From: Dipteris shenzhenensis
Taxonomy: Eukaryota > Polypodiophyta > Polypodiopsida > Gleicheniales
Direction: 5' to 3' (one strand)
DNA length: 64,000 nucleotides
Assembly: GCA_047967505.1 (NCBI GenBank)
Contig: CM106540.1
The position numbers were made by a program, and so were the translations under genes. Positions 35,388 to 46,179 of this stretch are shown here, piece by piece. The notes beneath the pieces were generated by a model. That model was not told the origin of the DNA. It searched no databases and saw nothing but the letters and a program-made list of their open reading frames with translations. Each line of letters opens with the position of its first letter. Positions within the stretch are counted from its first letter, which is position 1.

Positions 35388-36000
35388 TCCCTGCAGGGCT
35401 ATGTAATGTAATCACCAATCTGCTCCCAAAAAGTAATAAAAAAGGAAGGAGTAAGTCCATCCGAACCTGGGCACTTGCCCTTGTGAAGGGCAAGTAATGC
35501 AGTCTTGAATTCTGCATTGGTGAAAGGTGCATCCAAAGAAACATACATCTCATCCTTCACCAATACAGGGATACACTGCCAAATAACCTCTCTAGCATCA
35601 TCTATAGCCTATGTGCCCGGATCTGCAGTAAGAAGGGATGCAAAAAAATCTGAAGCTACACGCATGACAACACCAGGATCTGATTGTAACACCCCGTCTG
35701 AGTCAACAAGCTGCGAGACACTATCTCTACTATGTTTGGGCCCATGAGTAGAGAAAAAGTGTTTGTTGACCCTGCCACCCATCTGAATCCAAAAGCATTC
35801 CCGAGCATGAAAGGCATATTCTGCTCTCTGATCCAACAATGTCTATATATGAGCCCTTACTGCAGCAAGGCGCTCCTAAATTCAAACATCTGTGGGCCTC
35901 TTCTGCTCTTTCCTCTGAAGGGACGCTAACTGCTGGCGTATACTAATCTCGTATACTAATCTCACGTCTCCTGGAATCAGCGACTGTATGATAAAAATCA
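35388..36000 (-). pseudogene. LINE-B ORF2 linker between endonuclease and RT
   Basis: 35839-35609 includes YAFHARECFWIQMGGRVNKH and MRVASDFFASLL; the following frame (to about 35400) gives DAPFTNAEFKTALLALHKGK and CPGSDGLTPSFFITFWEQIG, the usual pre-RT segment. Several frame changes. LINE-C has the same segment at 47.4-47.6 kb. Confidence 0.65.
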
Positions 36001-36800
36001 CTAATTCCGGATAAGGCTGTAGCTACCTGAGATGGGTGGACAGCTCCACCCTGTATGTGAGAAACCCAAATCTGTAAAATATCCTCCGTGAGGCTCTCCT
36101 CTGCAAAAAAGCATCCGGAATCCTGACACTGGCAAAGCGTCCTCTCCGATAAGGCTCAAGAATCTGCAACACCACTGGAAAATGATCTGAGGTGGAAACC
36201 CCATTAGAAATGCATACAGATTCTCCTCTGTTAAGTGCCCAATCGTCTACATAAAATCTGTGAATACATGCATGGATGGGCATGTGTATTCTCCTGTTCG
36301 ACCAAGAGTACAGGAGTGACTGTGGCATAACATGAAAGGCATCATCCAACCAAGTGTCCCTGCCACTGTACTGAAAGAGAGGCATCCCTTTTTGTCTGAA
36401 GGCAACTCAACCATGTTAAAGTCACCACCAATGATCCAAGAATCTGCAATGGGGGCCCAAGAGAGTAACTCCTTCCAAAAGGAGATCCGCTCCCCTCTGT
36501 TGTTGGGAGCATAAAGATTGAGAAGACCAATCTTACGCCCTTCAATCAAAATAATGATCCATTGAGCTCTAGAGGGGGAGATAATACCATGACCAGCAAC
36601 CAAGGGGAGAAAAGAAGGGAAACTGAAATGCAAGTACCTCCCTTTGTGCTCATAGCAGGCGACTAGAAGGTTTGTCCTGAAAGCAGTTTGCCAGACTTAG
36701 TGCAATCACTGGCATCCAACTTGTGTTCCTAGATAAAAAGGATATCAATAGCATCTCCAGTGACACCTGGATGAAGCTGATTCCGGATCAGCTGACTATG
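36001..36800 (-). pseudogene. LINE-B ORF2 endonuclease (APE-type)
   Basis: Starts near 36790 (QGLGGVPHRRHSQLIRNQL, then AIDILFI and EHKLD across a stop); 36633-36247 gives KIGLLNLYAPNNRGERISFW and SWIIGGDFNMVELPSDKKG (GDFN). After a frameshift 36385-36023 ends with STSDHFPVVLQIL, the SDH motif of the catalytic site. All APE signature motifs remain but the frame is broken at least twice. It would nick the target DNA. Confidence 0.82.
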
Positions 36801-37020
36801 GCGACGGTGTGGAACTCCGCCTAGGCCTTGTATGTTCCAACTGACTATCCTCATCGACAGGAGGATGCTGAATGGAAAGGCTTACCCAACCTAGTAGAGG
36901 AGACCAGCTTCCCCTGGGCCGAAACACTCCTGTTGAGGGCAAGAAACTCAATAGGTGAAAGAATCCCCACACCTGCTGAAGGGGAGGCCCTATCAAAAGG
37001 AGTCTCAATGACCGGGACCC

Positions 37021-38382
37021 CTAAGGTGGAGGGCACAAACTCCTCATCCATGAAAGTAGCCGAATCTGCCGTGCCGAAAAAGAGTTCCTGATAAACAAGT
37101 CTGGCTGAGGAGTGCGAAGAAGACCTGCACTCGTGGAAGATGGAGGAGAAGGACTTGCCAGGCCTCTATCAGCAGAACTGGAGCTGGGGGCTGAGGAGGC
37201 CTGTGGATGGGTTGAAGAGGAATCTGGAGTCCTCATCTGTGCCTGCACTTTCTTTGTTGTCCTGACTGTGGCAGGAACAGTCTGCGGGGAAGAAGTACCT
37301 GTAGCCCCCTCGTGGTCAGAAACCAAGGTGACTGGGGCTGGTGCCTCTGAAGGCCCCTCCTGATGTGGAGCTGTAGTGTCTGGGGCTGCAGCAACATCCA
37401 CCTCTGGAGTTTGGAAGGCGTCTGTCTGAACAGGATCAAAGGTCTCCTGCTGAGGTAAGGGAGCCCCTCTGATAGCTCTCCACCGTGGTACTGGGTGTGC
37501 TACGGGCATTGGGCGCCCTGCTGCCCTTGGTAGTCCTGGGGTGCGCGAAGCTGAGTGCCCTGTTGCTCCTGGTGGTCCTGGATTGCGTGGTACAGGGTGC
37601 TGGGGAGGTGCAGTCGGGGTAGTACGTGAAGGAGCTGCACCAGAAGACCTCTTGGGTCTTTTTCTCTTCATTGGGCAGTCTCTAGCAAAGTGCCCAAGGG
37701 TCATGGAAAACCTGCACTGGTCCTGTCTACCTGAAATCTCGACACTCTATCGAAAGAGAGCCGTTTGGACGCTGAAGCATGATGTGGTCATCTGAGATGT
37801 TAGGGTTAGAGACAATGACCCTAACACCAGGCAGCAGTGACTGCCTCTGCCGAGGAAGAAGGCATGCCAGGAAGGGGGGGGATCTCAGTGACCACTCCGA
37901 ATGTGGCTCCGATAGTGGCAAGCAGTCGATGGTAGACCTGAGGAAGACTAGGAAATCTAATGAATAGTGATGTGACTTGCCTGTCCTTCTCAACCGGATC
38001 GAAGCCCAAGGTGTAGGGTAAAAGAAAGATCCTCCTCGAACCCAAAGCCAGGGGATTAGCTTTGAGAACAAGGGTTGTGGACTCGTGGGAGTCGAAAACC
38101 ACTTGGAAGAATCCACGTCCCAGAAGTCGAATATCCTTGAGGTGTGGGGCGAGATCTCCTGGTAATGCCACCAGCATCCAGTCTCTAGCCTGTGATCTGG
38201 AAGGGTGTGACCCAAAGATGCGGGCAGAAAGTGATGTGGAGCCCTCTAATTCCACATCTTTCTTGAGCTGCTTCAACTCGTCTTCTGAAAAAATGACAGT
38301 TCTCGTGGCCGGTGGAAGTGGACGGAGATTGGCTGAATGGGGATCCATTCGCCAATCGATGTGAAAAGGCTGATTCCAACAC
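37021..38382 (-). pseudogene. LINE-B ORF1 (RNA-binding protein with zinc knuckle)
   Basis: Frame 38348-37821 (175 residues) starts MDPHSANLRPLPPATRT and has an RNA-binding-like fold segment (DWMLVALPGDLAPHLKDIRL, FFQVVFDSHESTTLVLKANP). A shift at about 37840 leads to VIVSNPNISDDHIMLQRPNG, then one more shift to the 37704-37021 frame with GHFARDCPMKRKRPKRSSGA, the second half of a CCHC knuckle plus a basic patch. The rest is proline/serine/alanine-rich low complexity. Upstream DNA becomes the pyrimidine tract. Confidence 0.72.
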
Positions 38383-38385
38383 TGA

Positions 38386-39122
38386 AAAAAGCTATGTCCG
38401 TGAAACTACTGCCCAGGACGCCTTGGAACACGGGCGCAGGAAGGAGGAGAAAGAGAGGGTAGGAGAGAGGGGAAGGGAAGGAGAGGAAAGACTGAGGGGG
38501 GGAGACGGAGGTAGACTGAAGGGGGAGGCGAAGGGGAGCTGAGCTAGGAAGGAAGGGGGCCGGGAGGGAGAGGGTGGTCGGGGATTTTTTTTCCCTTCTC
38601 TCTTTTTTTTTTTTTTTTTTGTGGTAAGGGGGGTTAGGAGGGAGGGAGGGGGCTGGCGGGGAGGGAAAGGGAGGGCGGGGGAGAGGAATGAAGGGGGGGG
38701 GAGAGGAAAGGAGGGCAGGTTAGGAGGGGGGGGAGAGTGGGTTAGGAGGGGGGGGGGAGAGAGCAGCGGGGGGGGAGAGGGATGGCGGGGGAGGAGAAGG
38801 GGGCGGGGGGGCTGGCAGGTGGGAGAGAGGGAGGGCGGGGAGGGGCAGGGAGTGGCGGGGGTGAAGGAGGGGGGTGGGGAGGCTGTCGGGTGGGGAAGAG
38901 GGGGGGCAGGGAGGGAGAGGTAGGGGGCAGCGGGGAGGGAGAGGTAGGGGGCAGCGGGGGGGGGAGAGGGAGGGGGAGGGAGGAGGAAGGAGAGAGGGAG
39001 GGTGAGGGCGAGAGGGGAGGGAGAGGAGGAGCAACGAGGGGGGGGGGAGGGGGGGCAGCGACGGTGAGGGAGAGGGACAGGGGGCTGGCTGAGAGAGGGA
39101 AAGGGGGAGGGCAGTAGCTCAC
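38386..39122 (-). repeat. Pyrimidine-rich 5'UTR of LINE-B (G/A-rich on the plus strand)
   Basis: About 700 bases, nearly pure G/A on the plus strand from 38430 to 39118, with G runs of up to nine. A run of 18 T at 38603-38620 interrupts it. The reading frames over it (proline/serine-rich or glycine/arginine-rich) are compositional. The tract can in principle form triplex or G-quadruplex structures. Confidence 0.8.
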
Positions 39123-39136
39123 TCTCCAACCCTTTT

Positions 39137-40550
39137 GGACTAGCTTGCTAGGAGATTTTTGACACGGGCTCCCTCCCTCAATCCCTGAGCAGGGGGTGGA
39201 TTTGCTTGATCGTGAAAGGGGGAGATAAGTCAGATATCCGGCAGTGGAGACCGATCACTTTGCTTGATACTGCATACAAGATCCTCGCCAAGGTCTTGAG
39301 TTTGCAGTTACGGCTCCATCTTACTAACATCATTCACGATACACAAACCAAGTTCGTCTAGGAGTGCAGCGTCCTTAACAACATCTTCACGTTTTGGGAG
39401 GCAATGGATTGCTCCAGGGAGGAGTCACAGCTGCTGACCATCCTCCTCTTGGATTTTGAGGCGGCCTACGACAGGGTGGAGTAGTCCTTCCTAGAGGTTT
39501 CTCAGATAGATGGGTTAGAGGAGTTTTTGTGCTTTATGCGGGGAGCTCTAGCCAGATGCTTATCGGAGGACACATGAGTGAGGCCTTTCCTCTCTCTCGC
39601 TTGGTCCACCAAGGCTGCCCACTCGCTCCCTTCCTCTTCTTGTTTGTGGCGGAGCCTTTGGGCTATTACTTGAGAGCACAGGTGACAGGCCTCACAGGGT
39701 TGAGGCTCCCAATCAGGCAAGAGGAGGAGCTGCTAGACTCTGAGTTTGCAGATGACACGGCCTTGTATGTAGAGGGCACCACAACGAGTTTGGAGAGAAT
39801 CATGGCAGCCTTGGCTATCTACTGTGAGGCCTTTGGTGCGTGGATCAACTGGACAAAGTCCATAGGTTTCTTCATAGGCTCTGAGGAGACACAGGAGATT
39901 GGTGAGTGGGGGAGCGACTTTGGCTTCAGATGGATATCGCGGGGCCAGACACCGAGATACCTCGGATGCCAAGTTGGTATTGACATTACAGCAGAGCAGA
40001 AGGTTGCCCCGGTCCTTGAGAGTGTTCGGTGCAAGCTTCTCTATTGGAGCTTGGCCAAACTTTCCCTAGCAGGTCTTGCCTTAGTGGCAAACCAGGTCCT
40101 TCTTGCCACGGTCTGGTATATCGCCTCCTGTTGGTGTTTTCACAGAGGGTGCATTGGGCAGCTCCAACGGTTGGTTCGGATCTTCCTTTGGGCAGGTTCA
40201 AATGGCACGAGGAATACTATAGCTCGGGTCACTTGGCAGACGGTGATCATGCCGCAGGCGCACTGGGAGGCTTGGGTATCATTGATCCGGAGATGGAGAG
40301 CAGAGCTCTCTTGGGCAAGTTGGTTGTTCGCTGCCTCACCCCAGGTGTAGAGCCTTGGAAGCTCCTCTTACAACAAGGGCTTCTTAGGAACACCCCACGC
40401 ACTTGGGGGCAATGGCAGCTTTCACACAAATGGATCTTCTTAGAGGCCCCCCTTAACGGGGAAGGGTTCCCTCTTGATGAGGAGCCTCCATTGGGTCTAG
40501 CAGAGACTAGCAGGGGGCCTCATTCGTGCTCAGACCAGATGTAGAGAGGA
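39137..40550 (+). pseudogene. LINE-A ORF2 reverse transcriptase domain
   Basis: Resumes after LINE-B: WRPITLLDTAYKILAKVLSL, HDTQTKFV, then LLTILLLDFEAAYDRVE (first catalytic aspartate). A frameshift leads to the 39529-40350 frame: HQGCPLAPFLFLFVAEPLG, EFADDTALY (catalytic FADD), AWINWTKSIGF, TPRYLGCQVGI, SLAKLSLAGLALVANQVLLA. Another frameshift near 40255 leads to GGLGIIDPEMESRALLGKLV. The RT core motifs are all recognisable; stops at about 39360 and 39482 kill it. Confidence 0.85.
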
Positions 40551-41560
40551 GTTTGGCACCCTTGGAGGGGCATATGCTCGAGTCGCGGACTCACATTGGT
40601 TGGGCACAGTGGGACAGTGGATTGGTCGGGTCCTTTGGCAGATGGAGCAGATTACCCATGGAGACAGAGGCGAGGCTTGGCGCTATCACGCATCTGCGAG
40701 GGGCAGGGCAGCAGATGAGAGAGATTGACCTAGCCATCCCTGAGTCCTGGTGGGAGGGACTTTGCGTATGGATGGACAGCAGATGGTCAGGCCAGTTTTC
40801 TTGGACCGGTGTCTCCTTGAGGATGATGATGCAACGAGGTAGCACGCAGTCCGGTTTTTTCCGTGTAGGACCTAGAGGCCTACTCCAAGCACTCACTGAG
40901 AGTGACCCCGAGATGGATGGGAGTCTTGATGGGATTCATTGGCAGATGATCAGAGTGGTGGGACGTTTGGGGAAAGAGTGGCAGATCGACCCTTCCAGTA
41001 TCTTGGAGCAGGATGCCCCCAGATGGCGCCTCTGGCTTTGGGAGGGTAGACCCTTGAGGGAGGTCCAGTGGGATCCGGGAGAGTGGTTCTAGCCCTCTAG
41101 GGACGGCCTTGCCGAGCAGGTGGATGAGGTGCCCTTCTTTTCCTACACCACACGGATTGGTAGGAGGCTTCAGATGGACTCTTTGATGTGGACCCCTTCG
41201 AGGGAGAGACAGTGGCTCAGAGAGTGCCCTGAGATGTCCATTCCAGGTTTTGGACGCGGTTATGGTCCAGTTTGCAGCCGAGAAAGATATCTCCCCAGCT
41301 TACCGGATACAGGGTCAGAGCATTCAGAGGATAGAGCTCCATGAGGCAGTCCCTCTTAATAGCTTGGCTCCTCCTTCCCCTCCGGAGGACAATGTATGGG
41401 AGGTAGTAGCCAATATCACTGCGTGGAACATTTGGGTGGCTCGTTGCAGTCTGGTGATGGGTGAGCATTCGGCTCCACCCTCGGCTACCTTGGTCACCAT
41501 CTGGCAAGATAGAGCGTGGGACCCCAGGCTCTAGGGCAACTATCGCGAGGCGTGCTCGAT
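40526..41560 (+). pseudogene. LINE-A ORF2 C-terminal region with type-1 specific block
   Basis: 40526-41092 (188 residues) lines up with the LINE-B stretch between RT and the zinc region: MREIDLAIPESWW, WMDSRWSGQFSWTGVSL, IRVVGRLGKEWQ, APRWRLWLWEGRPLREVQWD. After a stop, VPFFSYTTRIGRRLQ continues, and a further frame near 41370-41530 gives EDNVWEVVANITAWNIWVAR, the same end as in LINE-B. The zinc-binding segment itself appears deleted here. Confidence 0.65.
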
Positions 41561-41780
41561 TCTGTAAGGCTTGGCCTGCAGGGGTTTTTTACATTTTCAC
41601 TCTGCGAGGGATTTGCTAGTTGTATAGTCCCCCCAGTTGGCTGCTAGCCCTAGTACCAGAGATCCCCTAGGCAATGAGCTGGGTTTCTCTAGAACAGGCT
41701 GGTTTTTTCTTTCAGCCGCTTGTCAGGGTTGTAAGTCATGTGGAGCAGTCACCGATGTTTTTGGCTTCATGATGGTATCT

Positions 41781-42009
41781 AGACCCTAACCCGGATCACA
41801 TTTGCTTGGGTGCATGAAGGATTGGCTCTATAGAGATATCTCCATGAAGTATTTGTAGTCGGAAAACCCTGGGGAGTGGGAGTGGAATGATGCAGGGCAT
41901 GGAGAGAAGAGCCGCCTCTTCTTTCAAGATGCACTTCACACCTTGTGTGAGACACATATAATAGTACAAAGCATTTAAGTACTTGTTTTATTCCTTTTAT
42001 GCTTATGTT
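41781..42009. other. Junction between LINE-A and gypsy fragment, no feature
   Basis: No domain on either strand. Confidence 0.3.
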
Positions 42010-42570
42010 CAGATTCCAACTGAAGTCACAAGTCATGCTTGGATACAAGGGAATCAAGAATGATGCTGCAAGAACTTTTCTGCAAGAAATGTTGCAATAT
42101 GCCAAGGAACCTATTAGATTTACCCAAGATTGGGACTGATTTTTGTCTAATAGACATCGTTCACCTAGACAGTTCTCTGAAGGTACAATGGTATATTTAC
42201 ATGTTCCCAAGGAGTTCAAGACTTTGAGTATTAGTACGGTTAAGAAAATTTCCCCTAGATACTGTGGTCCATTCCGGATTCTCCGATGGATTGGACAAGC
42301 TGCATATGAACTAGAGTTGCCTCCTGATGTAAGAGTGCATCCAGTTTTTCATGTCAGTTGACTTAGAATTATTGGGTGCTGGGGATCAGCTTGTTACTCG
42401 AGAAATATTGAGGTTGAAGTTAATCTTCATACCTAACGAACCTGCAAGTATTCTTGGTTTTTGTGAAATACCCATCCGCAATTGGACCATCACTGAATAC
42501 AAGATCAAGTGAGAGGATTGTGTTTCACATGGGAGACATGAACTAACCTTCAAAGTGTCTTGAAGGTCAA
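42010..42570 (+). pseudogene. Ty3/gypsy integrase C-terminus with chromodomain-like end
   Basis: From about 42060: ARTFLQEMLQYAKEPIRFTQ, a stop, then RHRSPRQFSEGTMVYLHVPK, VKKISPRYCGPFRILRWIGQ and AAYELELPPDVRVHPVFHVS, i.e. the GPY/F module ending in the conserved HPVFHVS. After frame changes ILGFCEIPIRNWTITEYKIK near 42450-42510 resembles a chromodomain. Everything upstream of the integrase C-terminus is missing. It lies in the giant intron, next to LINE-A. Confidence 0.8.
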
Positions 42571-42898
42571 CCTTGGTAAAACCAAGGTCGAGTGGCCATG
42601 CATAGAGAGCAATTCACCTTGGATGGGTAGCCCACGGAGGTGGTTGCATCCTACACATGCCTAGGGTTCTTTACTCGAGCCCGATCTTATGATGCAACCA
42701 TCATTAGAGGCCCAATTGAGCAGGAGGTACGTCGCATTGGCCATACTCGAGTGACAGTGCTTTCACTCTCACTTCCAAGACCTGGACCAAGACTCTTCTC
42801 TTTGACACAGACTATGCATGCATTGGGCTTTGGATAGAAATTGCAGCATGTTATTTATTGGCTCTACGGTGACAGTAAAGCTGCTTGCATACTGTTTG
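42571..42898. other. Probable 3'UTR of the gypsy fragment, no gene
   Basis: Follows the chromodomain-like end and precedes the LTR at 42899; no purine tract is obvious, so the link between the two is uncertain. Confidence 0.3.
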
Positions 42899-43155
42899 TG
42901 TTGAGAGTTCACGCTCAACATCATGTGATCATGTGTGCATAGCACCATCACGTGATCATATGTGCATAGCACTAACCTTATAGAGTGCTATAAAGGAAAG
43001 GGTTAGATCCCCTAACCCTAACTTTAAATGGGTTTGTATATATTCTATTTTTTCAACTAAATCTAGTGTACACTTAGTCATTTGTGGTGTGCTCTCTAGC
43101 TGTGCCCTCTCTCCTCATCTCCACTCTTCTCCTCTCCCCTCTTCATATTTTGTCA
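42899..43155 (+). repeat. Lone LTR with tRNA-iMet primer-binding site
   Basis: Starts TGTTGAG (with CTCAACA 8 bases later, a 7-bp inverted repeat) and ends TTTTGTCA directly before TGGTATCAGAGC (43156-43167). Inside are two direct copies of about 25 bp (42923-42971, core GTGATCAT(G/A)TGTGCATAGCAC) and a possible TATA box (GCTATAAAGG near 42989). No second LTR is in the window. Confidence 0.65.
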
Positions 43156-43167
43156 TGGTATCAGAGC
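43156..43167 (+). promoter_or_regulatory. tRNA-iMet primer-binding site
   Basis: TGGTATCAGAGC touching the LTR end at 43155. Confidence 0.85.
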
Positions 43168-45439
43168 TTCCTTGCCTTCTGCTGAGGCATTGCGATCCGT
43201 ATGAGAGAGTGTGAGAGAGATGGAGAGATTGAGAGTTTGTGTTCATTCTTTCACTTCCATTGAGTGATAGAATTTCCGTCCATGTGAGAGAGATTTCTGT
43301 TCTTTCTGTGAGAAAGAGAGGAGTCTATCCCCTTGTGAGAGATATTCGAAGAGGAAGAGAGGTTGTGAAAACCACAAGAAGAGAGAGACCTTTTCAAGAC
43401 TCTACAGCAAGCGGGTTCAACGAATGGCTCAACAAGCATCTTTGATTTGAGGAGTTCTTAGTGAAAGGTTCGGTTCTCTTCTACATCTACTCATTGGTTT
43501 GGTTCTTTGAGAGAGGGTGCTTACCTTCTTCATGAAGGTTTTGTGAGGTCGCAAAGAAGAAGGTTCTGTGAGGTCGCAGACTCAAAAGCCTCTATCTACT
43601 AGCCGGCTACACACCTATTGCCTCCTACGCGATGCATCAGCTGCTCTAACAGCCTTGGCCACACTCCAACCTCTGCAAACTCAAGCCAGCCCACTGCTTA
43701 GACTCAACGAGCTTCTGCCAGGCGACCTCCAGCGTCCAGTTCCTCCGCAGCCAAGGCACTATCTATAGCCACGCTCCATAGGCGACCAAGCGGCTGCCCA
43801 GTGATCGGCTCTTTCAGACCTCCAACGATAGCTTTGCAAACTCCAACTGGGCGACAAAATCTCTGCAATGACACACAATGCGGGCCTATGGCTGACTCCA
43901 TGCTCCTGCCTCTCCAAGGATCCGCCTCTCTATCGACCTTCATACGGGCTCTGCAGACTCTCTGAGACGTAAGCTTAGCCAGTCGCTTAACTAAGGGAGG
44001 GTTGCTGTCTGCTGCTTCACGGTCTACCTCATCGCCTGGCTCCTTCACCGACCAAGCAAGGTCGCTGGACTGCGCAACTCGATAGAAGCACCGCCAACCG
44101 AACATGTGCTAGCAAGAGGCGAAGGTTCAAACGACCAGCTACTCGGACGACTAGCAGCAGCTTGCAAAGAGCGCCTTCAGAAAACTCCCACGGGCCACCA
44201 CTCAGCCGTCCTCATGAAGTTCCTGCGAGCTTCTTCACAACCTCAGAAAAGGCTCCAGGTCGACCGGCATAGCCGTCGGCTCACCATTCTCCATGATCGT
44301 GACTGTCTTGCCACTGCGACGTCTCCTGGTCGTCACCATCGCTCTACACAGAAGAGCCTGTGGTTAGCTGCGGTTTAATCAGTGGTCATATTTAACCATG
44401 GTCAGTGGCTCTAACCATGGTCGGGCTCAATTAAGCTAACCGTGGTTAGCTGCGGTTTAATTAGTGGTCATATTTAACCATGGTTCAATTCACCATGTGT
44501 TAGGAGGGTTGGTTAATTTTCTGCCACATGGCATCCTTATCCCTAAGTGCCACGTCGCCTTGCTGACATCAGCACCTACCACCTCAGCCGTCCAGTCAGC
44601 AGTGACCTCTGCAGGCACACACAGTGCTCCACAGTCACTTCATGTGACCACTCCTGCCACCTTAGCACAGGGCTCCACTGGCACACCTCTTGCTAGGCAC
44701 AGTGCCACATAATCACTGCATGTGACTCACAGTGACACATCATCATTGAGCACATTTGCACTCCTTTTGCCCCTCCACCTAGATCAAGTCATATCTCTTG
44801 ATCTTGGAAGAATTTGAGAGTGCTCCAAAAAGAAAAGTCGCTCGTTTTTTTGTGCTCTACGCGCTCGTCACATCACGCGCACATTTCGGCACAAGTTACA
44901 CTCACATTTTAGCCTCACCGACAAAACCACTTCCTTCACGCACATTTGCCTCTACATCGATGCATCTGAACCAGCACTTCAAAAGAACAAAAGAAAAGGA
45001 ATTATTTGCTGTTCTTTCATCGATCGACGGTTGGTTTAGATCTAGATCAGAGTAGACTAGATCGCCATAGAGGGGACGCTTTGAATTTCCTCAAGTTACC
45101 AATCTAAGCCATGCCCGAAATCCCCAACTAGTACCTACTTGGAGTCAGTCCATACGCTCACATACGGTTTCACATCATTACATTACCTGAAACCTTACGT
45201 TCATCAGTTCAGTGAGCAGACTTCAGAGTCAACCTCTGTACTGCTGATAGCTACACCTACTACTGCAGCTGTGAGGGTACTCCCTCTTGCTAGGCCTATA
45301 ATTGGTATGGTAGACTTCTGAGACGCCCTCTCCTACTGAGCATTGAGGTCAATGGGGATGGAAACTAAGCCCACAAGTCCCAAACACTCCTAATGAGAAG
45401 GTGCAATATGAGTCCTCTCGATTGAAGCTGATGTGATGA
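43168..45439. other. Internal or flanking DNA after the lone LTR; no gene; one tandem repeat
   Basis: GAGAGA-rich leader at 43200-43400, then no recognisable gag or pol on either strand. At 44361-44483 a segment starting TGGTTAGCTGCGGTTTAAT is repeated with a period of 82 bp (second copy from 44443), rich in TTAACCATGG words. This may be the body of a large non-autonomous element, but I could not find its other end. Confidence 0.35.
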
Positions 45440-46175
45440 ATTGAGCTCCAAGGGTGGAAGCCCCATAGGAACAGGCCATAGCTGATGAAGAGGTCTGATG
45501 GGTGGAAGATCCATCACACCTATTTGTTGCATCTAGGGTGTCGCCTTGGGGGGAAGTCCCAAGAGAACTAACTGTGGGAACTAGACAATCCCTTCGGGTG
45601 GGAACTAGACAATCCCTTCGGGTGGTGGACCCAAGAGGCTCATCCATGGCAATTGATGATGGGTTTGAGATGTCTCCAAGTATGGAAGACCCATCACTCA
45701 TAGCTGTGAAAACCATCTGCTTCCTTGCTAAAGCCAATCTAGCTGACTGAGCTCCTTGGGTGAAAGACCTAGAGGAACTTCCTAGACATGATAAAGTTGT
45801 TGGATGACTAAAAGACCCATCTGATGTTACTGCACGAATTGAATGATCCCGTCGAGTGGGAACCCCAAGAGAATAATCTGCTGAAGCCGGATGATTCTGA
45901 AGACCCAATAGGCTCATCATTTGGGCATGCTGACTGAGTTGAGCTGACCCCAGGGATGGAATACCCTTGAGAGCTGACTGTGGAGATGGCTGCACTACCC
46001 CCATCGATGGAAGACCTTGAGGCACTGCATGTAGCTACTATGGAAACTAAATGGTCCCCTTGACTGGTAGACCCAAGGGAAACCACTATTTGAGCTACTG
46101 CAGAATAGTCCACTAAACTATGCTTGGAGATGGAAGACTCTTGAGTAGATAAAGGACTGCCTGTTGATGAAGAAC
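45440..46175. repeat. Diverged minisatellite, about 50-bp unit, roughly 14 units
   Basis: On the plus strand the word GGAAGACCC or a close variant (GGAAGATCC, GGAAGCCCC, GGAAGTCCC, GGGAACCCC) recurs every 24-80 bases, usually after GGGT or ATGG and followed by AAGAGAACTA-like or ATCACT-like sequence. One pair is an exact 24-bp duplication (45576-45599 and 45600-45623). Minus frames of 211 and 132 residues over it (serine-rich, with repeated SLG...RRD) are translations of the repeat and not a recognised protein. Confidence 0.65.
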
Positions 46176-46179
46176 TGTA

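Larger units (their letters stand above)
32422..39122 (-). mobile_element. LINE-B (type 1, minus strand), full-length, inserted in LINE-A
   Basis: About 6.7 kb, from a pyrimidine-rich 5'UTR at 39122 to a short A tail (T run 32422-32427 on the plus strand). Target-site duplication: TCTCCACCCCTTTT at 32408-32421 and TCTCCAACCCTTTT at 39123-39136 (13 of 14 match). ORF1 and ORF2 are both present with a few frameshifts and stops. It landed in the RT linker of LINE-A, a copy of its own family. Confidence 0.9.
28790..41780 (+). mobile_element. LINE-A (type 1, plus strand), split by LINE-B
   Basis: An L1-like LINE in order: pyrimidine-rich 5'UTR (28797-29330), ORF1, endonuclease, RT start; then LINE-B (32422-39122) interrupts; then RT and C-terminal region to about 41.55 kb, with 3'UTR to around 41.78 kb. 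The protein runs across the break: FFRNFWEMISTPF before, EIFDTGSLPQSLSRGW after. Many stops and frameshifts show it is dead. No clear poly(A) or own TSD was found, so outer ends are approximate. Confidence 0.85.

Noticed and set aside
38603-38620. T18 run as the A tail of a separate minus-strand insertion
   Set aside because: No TSD or element sequence beside it; it lies inside the LINE-B 5'UTR and is better taken as a simple repeat.
38392-39129. 245-residue proline/serine-rich minus frame and glycine/arginine-rich plus frames
   Set aside because: Translation of the homopyrimidine 5'UTR of LINE-B, low complexity only.
44361-44483. Second copy of the copia LTR (shared ACCATAGTTAG/TTAACCATGG-like words)
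   Set aside because: The words are similar but order and flanks differ; no LTR ends or purine tract.
45390-46025. Serine-rich 211-residue minus frame as a protein gene
   Set aside because: It follows the minisatellite units; unit lengths vary and the repeat explains the open frame.
45440-46175. CRISPR-like array
   Set aside because: Units are diverged, spacing varies and no cas genes are present; the window is plant nuclear DNA. The 22-bp repeat at 19310-19375 has no spacers.
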